A stretch of 5,792 nt of DNA, taken from assembly GCA_023136785.1 (NCBI GenBank), contig JAGLQP010000139.1, forward strand, positions 1 to 5,792, written 5' to 3'. The translations under genes and the position numbers were made by a program. Below the pieces are notes generated by a model. It was not told the DNA's origin, made no database searches, and was given only the letters and a program-made list of their open reading frames with translations. Source of the DNA: Spirochaetales bacterium. Lineage in GTDB: Bacteria > Spirochaetota > Spirochaetia > SZUA-6 > DRHE01. This document shows positions 4,836-5,792 of the stretch, piece after piece (the stretch's first letter is position 1; every line of letters begins with the position of its first letter).

Positions 4836-5276
4836 ATGTATCGGGCAGTCATCATTTACGCCCCAGCGGAGGATCAGATGCAGCAGCTGGTTCATCGCCT
4901 CGAAGAGTGCTTCGACAGAGACAGTTACGAGGTGGAGGTGAAAGCTGCTGATCAGTCCACTATACCTGACTTGACCGCTGCAGACCTCTTCCTGCTTGGA
5001 TCCCTGCCTGACGGAGGGAAGCCGATCCATCCGGATTTTTCCGAGATTCTGCGAGCACTCGGGGGAATAACCCTGGCCGGACGGGTCGGGGGAGTGTTTT
5101 CCGTGGACAGCGAGCCCACGGTTCAGGCTTTCCGCCAGGCTCTGAAGGACTGTGAGCTGGTCCTGTCCGATCATAGCTTTCTGAACCTGAGGGCCCATCA
5201 GCCCGATCCTACGGTCCTGAGGGGCTGGGTTGCAGCTCTGACCCGGCAGCTGGAGGATCAGGCCCGTGGGCGGTGA
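4836..5276 (+). CDS. Small flavodoxin-like protein with degenerate FMN loop
   Basis: This 146-residue protein has flavodoxin-type alternation of strands and helices and the usual single-domain length. An N-terminal strand YRAVIIYA is followed by helix DQMQQLVHRLEECF, then VEVKAADQ, the strand ADLFLLGSLPDG, and a helix around FSEILRAL. Then come GRVGGVFSV with DSEPTVQAFRQALKD, the strand CELVLSD, and a C-terminal helix RGWVAALTRQLED. Flavodoxins bind the FMN phosphate with a T/S-x-T-G-N-T loop after the first strand. Here that position reads APAEDQ, so tight FMN binding is doubtful. It may be a diverged flavodoxin fold with another role. There is no signal peptide or membrane segment. A perfect AGGAGG (4824-4829) lies six bases before ATG. 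The gene overlaps apt by 11 bp, which suggests a two-gene unit. The fold call is moderate and the function is unknown. Confidence 0.6.
   Translation: MYRAVIIYAPAEDQMQQLVHRLEECFDRDSYEVEVKAADQSTIPDLTAADLFLLGSLPDGGKPIHPDFSEILRALGGITLAGRVGGVFSVDSEPTVQAFRQALKDCELVLSDHSFLNLRAHQPDPTVLRGWVAALTRQLEDQARGR
5252..5256 (+). promoter_or_regulatory. Ribosome binding site supporting the GTG start of apt
   Basis: GGAGG lies nine bases before GTG 5266. The ATG at 5279 is in a different frame. The next in-frame candidates lie inside conserved Apt sequence, so GTG 5266 is the best start. Confidence 0.65.
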
Positions 5277-5792
5277 ATATGACCTGGACGGGGCGATCCG
5301 CAAGGTACCGGATTTCCCCAGACCGGGGATCCTCTTCTACGATATCACCAGCATCCTTACCGCGCCCTCAGCCTTCAAGTACTGTCTCGATCAAGCCGAG
5401 TCCTTCTGTCGCGACTTGAAGGCAAACGCCGTCGCCGGGGTAGAGGCGAGAGGGTTTCTGTTTGCCGCCCCGGTCGCCCTCAGTCTTCAGCTCCCCCTGA
5501 TCCTGGTGCGTAAGAAGGGAAAGCTGCCGGGAGCGACCTACCGAGCCAGTTTTGCCTTGGAGTATGGGGAGGATGAGATCGAAGTCCACAAGGCGGATGT
5601 GAACCCGGATCAGAAGATCCTCCTGGTGGATGATCTGATCGCAACGGGAGGAACGATCAAGGCTGCAGCGGATCTGTTCTCAGGCGCGGGTGCCGAAGTG
5701 AGCGGTATCTTTGCCGTGGTCGGGCTTCCCTTCCTGAACTACGAGAGAGATCTCGAAGAATACAAGCTTCGCACCTTAATCCAGTATCACGG
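5266..5792 (+). CDS. apt: Adenine phosphoribosyltransferase (3' partial, nearly complete)
   Basis: Apt converts adenine and PRPP to AMP and pyrophosphate in cytoplasmic purine salvage. From GTG 5266 the frame stays open to the window edge, giving 175 codons. The family is usually about 170-185 residues, so only the last few should be missing. The N-terminus IRKVPDFPRPGILFYDITSIL (11-31) is typical. The body has AGVEARGFLFAAP (57-69), RKKGKLPG (82-89), and the flexible-loop segment ASFALEYGEDEIEVHK (94-109). The PRPP-binding motif ILLVDDLIATGGT (118-130) keeps both acidic residues and the TGGT. One oddity is that the loop reads SFALEYG where SY/TY.LEYG is usual, so Phe96 replaces a commonly conserved Tyr. 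The start overlaps the flavodoxin-like gene by 11 bp, implying coupled translation. The family assignment is secure, and the C-terminus is outside the window. Confidence 0.95.
   Translation, partial: MGGEYDLDGAIRKVPDFPRPGILFYDITSILTAPSAFKYCLDQAESFCRDLKANAVAGVEARGFLFAAPVALSLQLPLILVRKKGKLPGATYRASFALEYGEDEIEVHKADVNPDQKILLVDDLIATGGTIKAAADLFSGAGAEVSGIFAVVGLPFLNYERDLEEYKLRTLIQYH

Noticed and set aside
4812..5303. Minus-strand ORF of 163 codons opposite the flavodoxin-like gene
   Set aside because: The forward gene has a perfect AGGAGG and a coherent fold pattern, and the reverse translation shows no family features.
1..5792. Mobile element, CRISPR array, toxin-antitoxin, tRNA or rRNA
   Set aside because: No transposase, terminal inverted repeats, regularly spaced repeats or structural RNA sequences were seen. 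The window is compact core-type chromosome.

Overview
This 5.8 kb window reads as chromosomal DNA of a free-living or environmental-type spirochaete, moderately GC-rich. The assignment rests on gene content and order, not on a database search. The order is flagellar flgA and flgI with no flgH between them, a rod-binding protein without a muramidase domain, an RpoS-like sigma factor, a divergent polysaccharide deacetylase, tsaD, a small flavodoxin-like protein and apt. From memory, Borrelia has flgA-flgI-rpoS-(hypothetical)-tsaD in the same order, with apt close by. All genes are on the + strand and packed tightly.

Positions 1-1705 are the end of a flagellar basal-body operon: the C-terminal part of FlgA (P-ring chaperone), FlgI (P-ring protein, TTG start, overlapping flgA by 14 bp), and a 108-residue FlgJ-type rod-binding protein. 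Positions 1706-1908 are the only long non-coding gap. It is AT-rich and holds a weak hairpin, phased A-tracts, small dyads, a consensus DnaA box and a textbook sigma-54 (-24/-12) promoter. That promoter would start transcription about 12 bp before the ATG of the sigma factor gene (1912-2751).

Positions 2752-4748 hold a sigma-70-type promoter that appears to give a leaderless mRNA for a membrane-anchored divergent polysaccharide deacetylase (YibQ family). That gene overlaps tsaD (tRNA t6A synthesis) by 4 bp. Positions 4836-5792 hold a flavodoxin-like protein with a degenerate FMN site, overlapping a nearly complete apt (adenine salvage) that runs off the window and starts at GTG.

The most interesting point is regulatory. 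A perfect sigma-54 promoter sits directly before an RpoS-like sigma factor, embedded in a flagellar locus. This is the architecture of the Borrelia RpoN-RpoS cascade, here in a GC-richer genome that does not look like Borrelia. No mobile elements, CRISPR arrays, tRNA or rRNA genes were seen.
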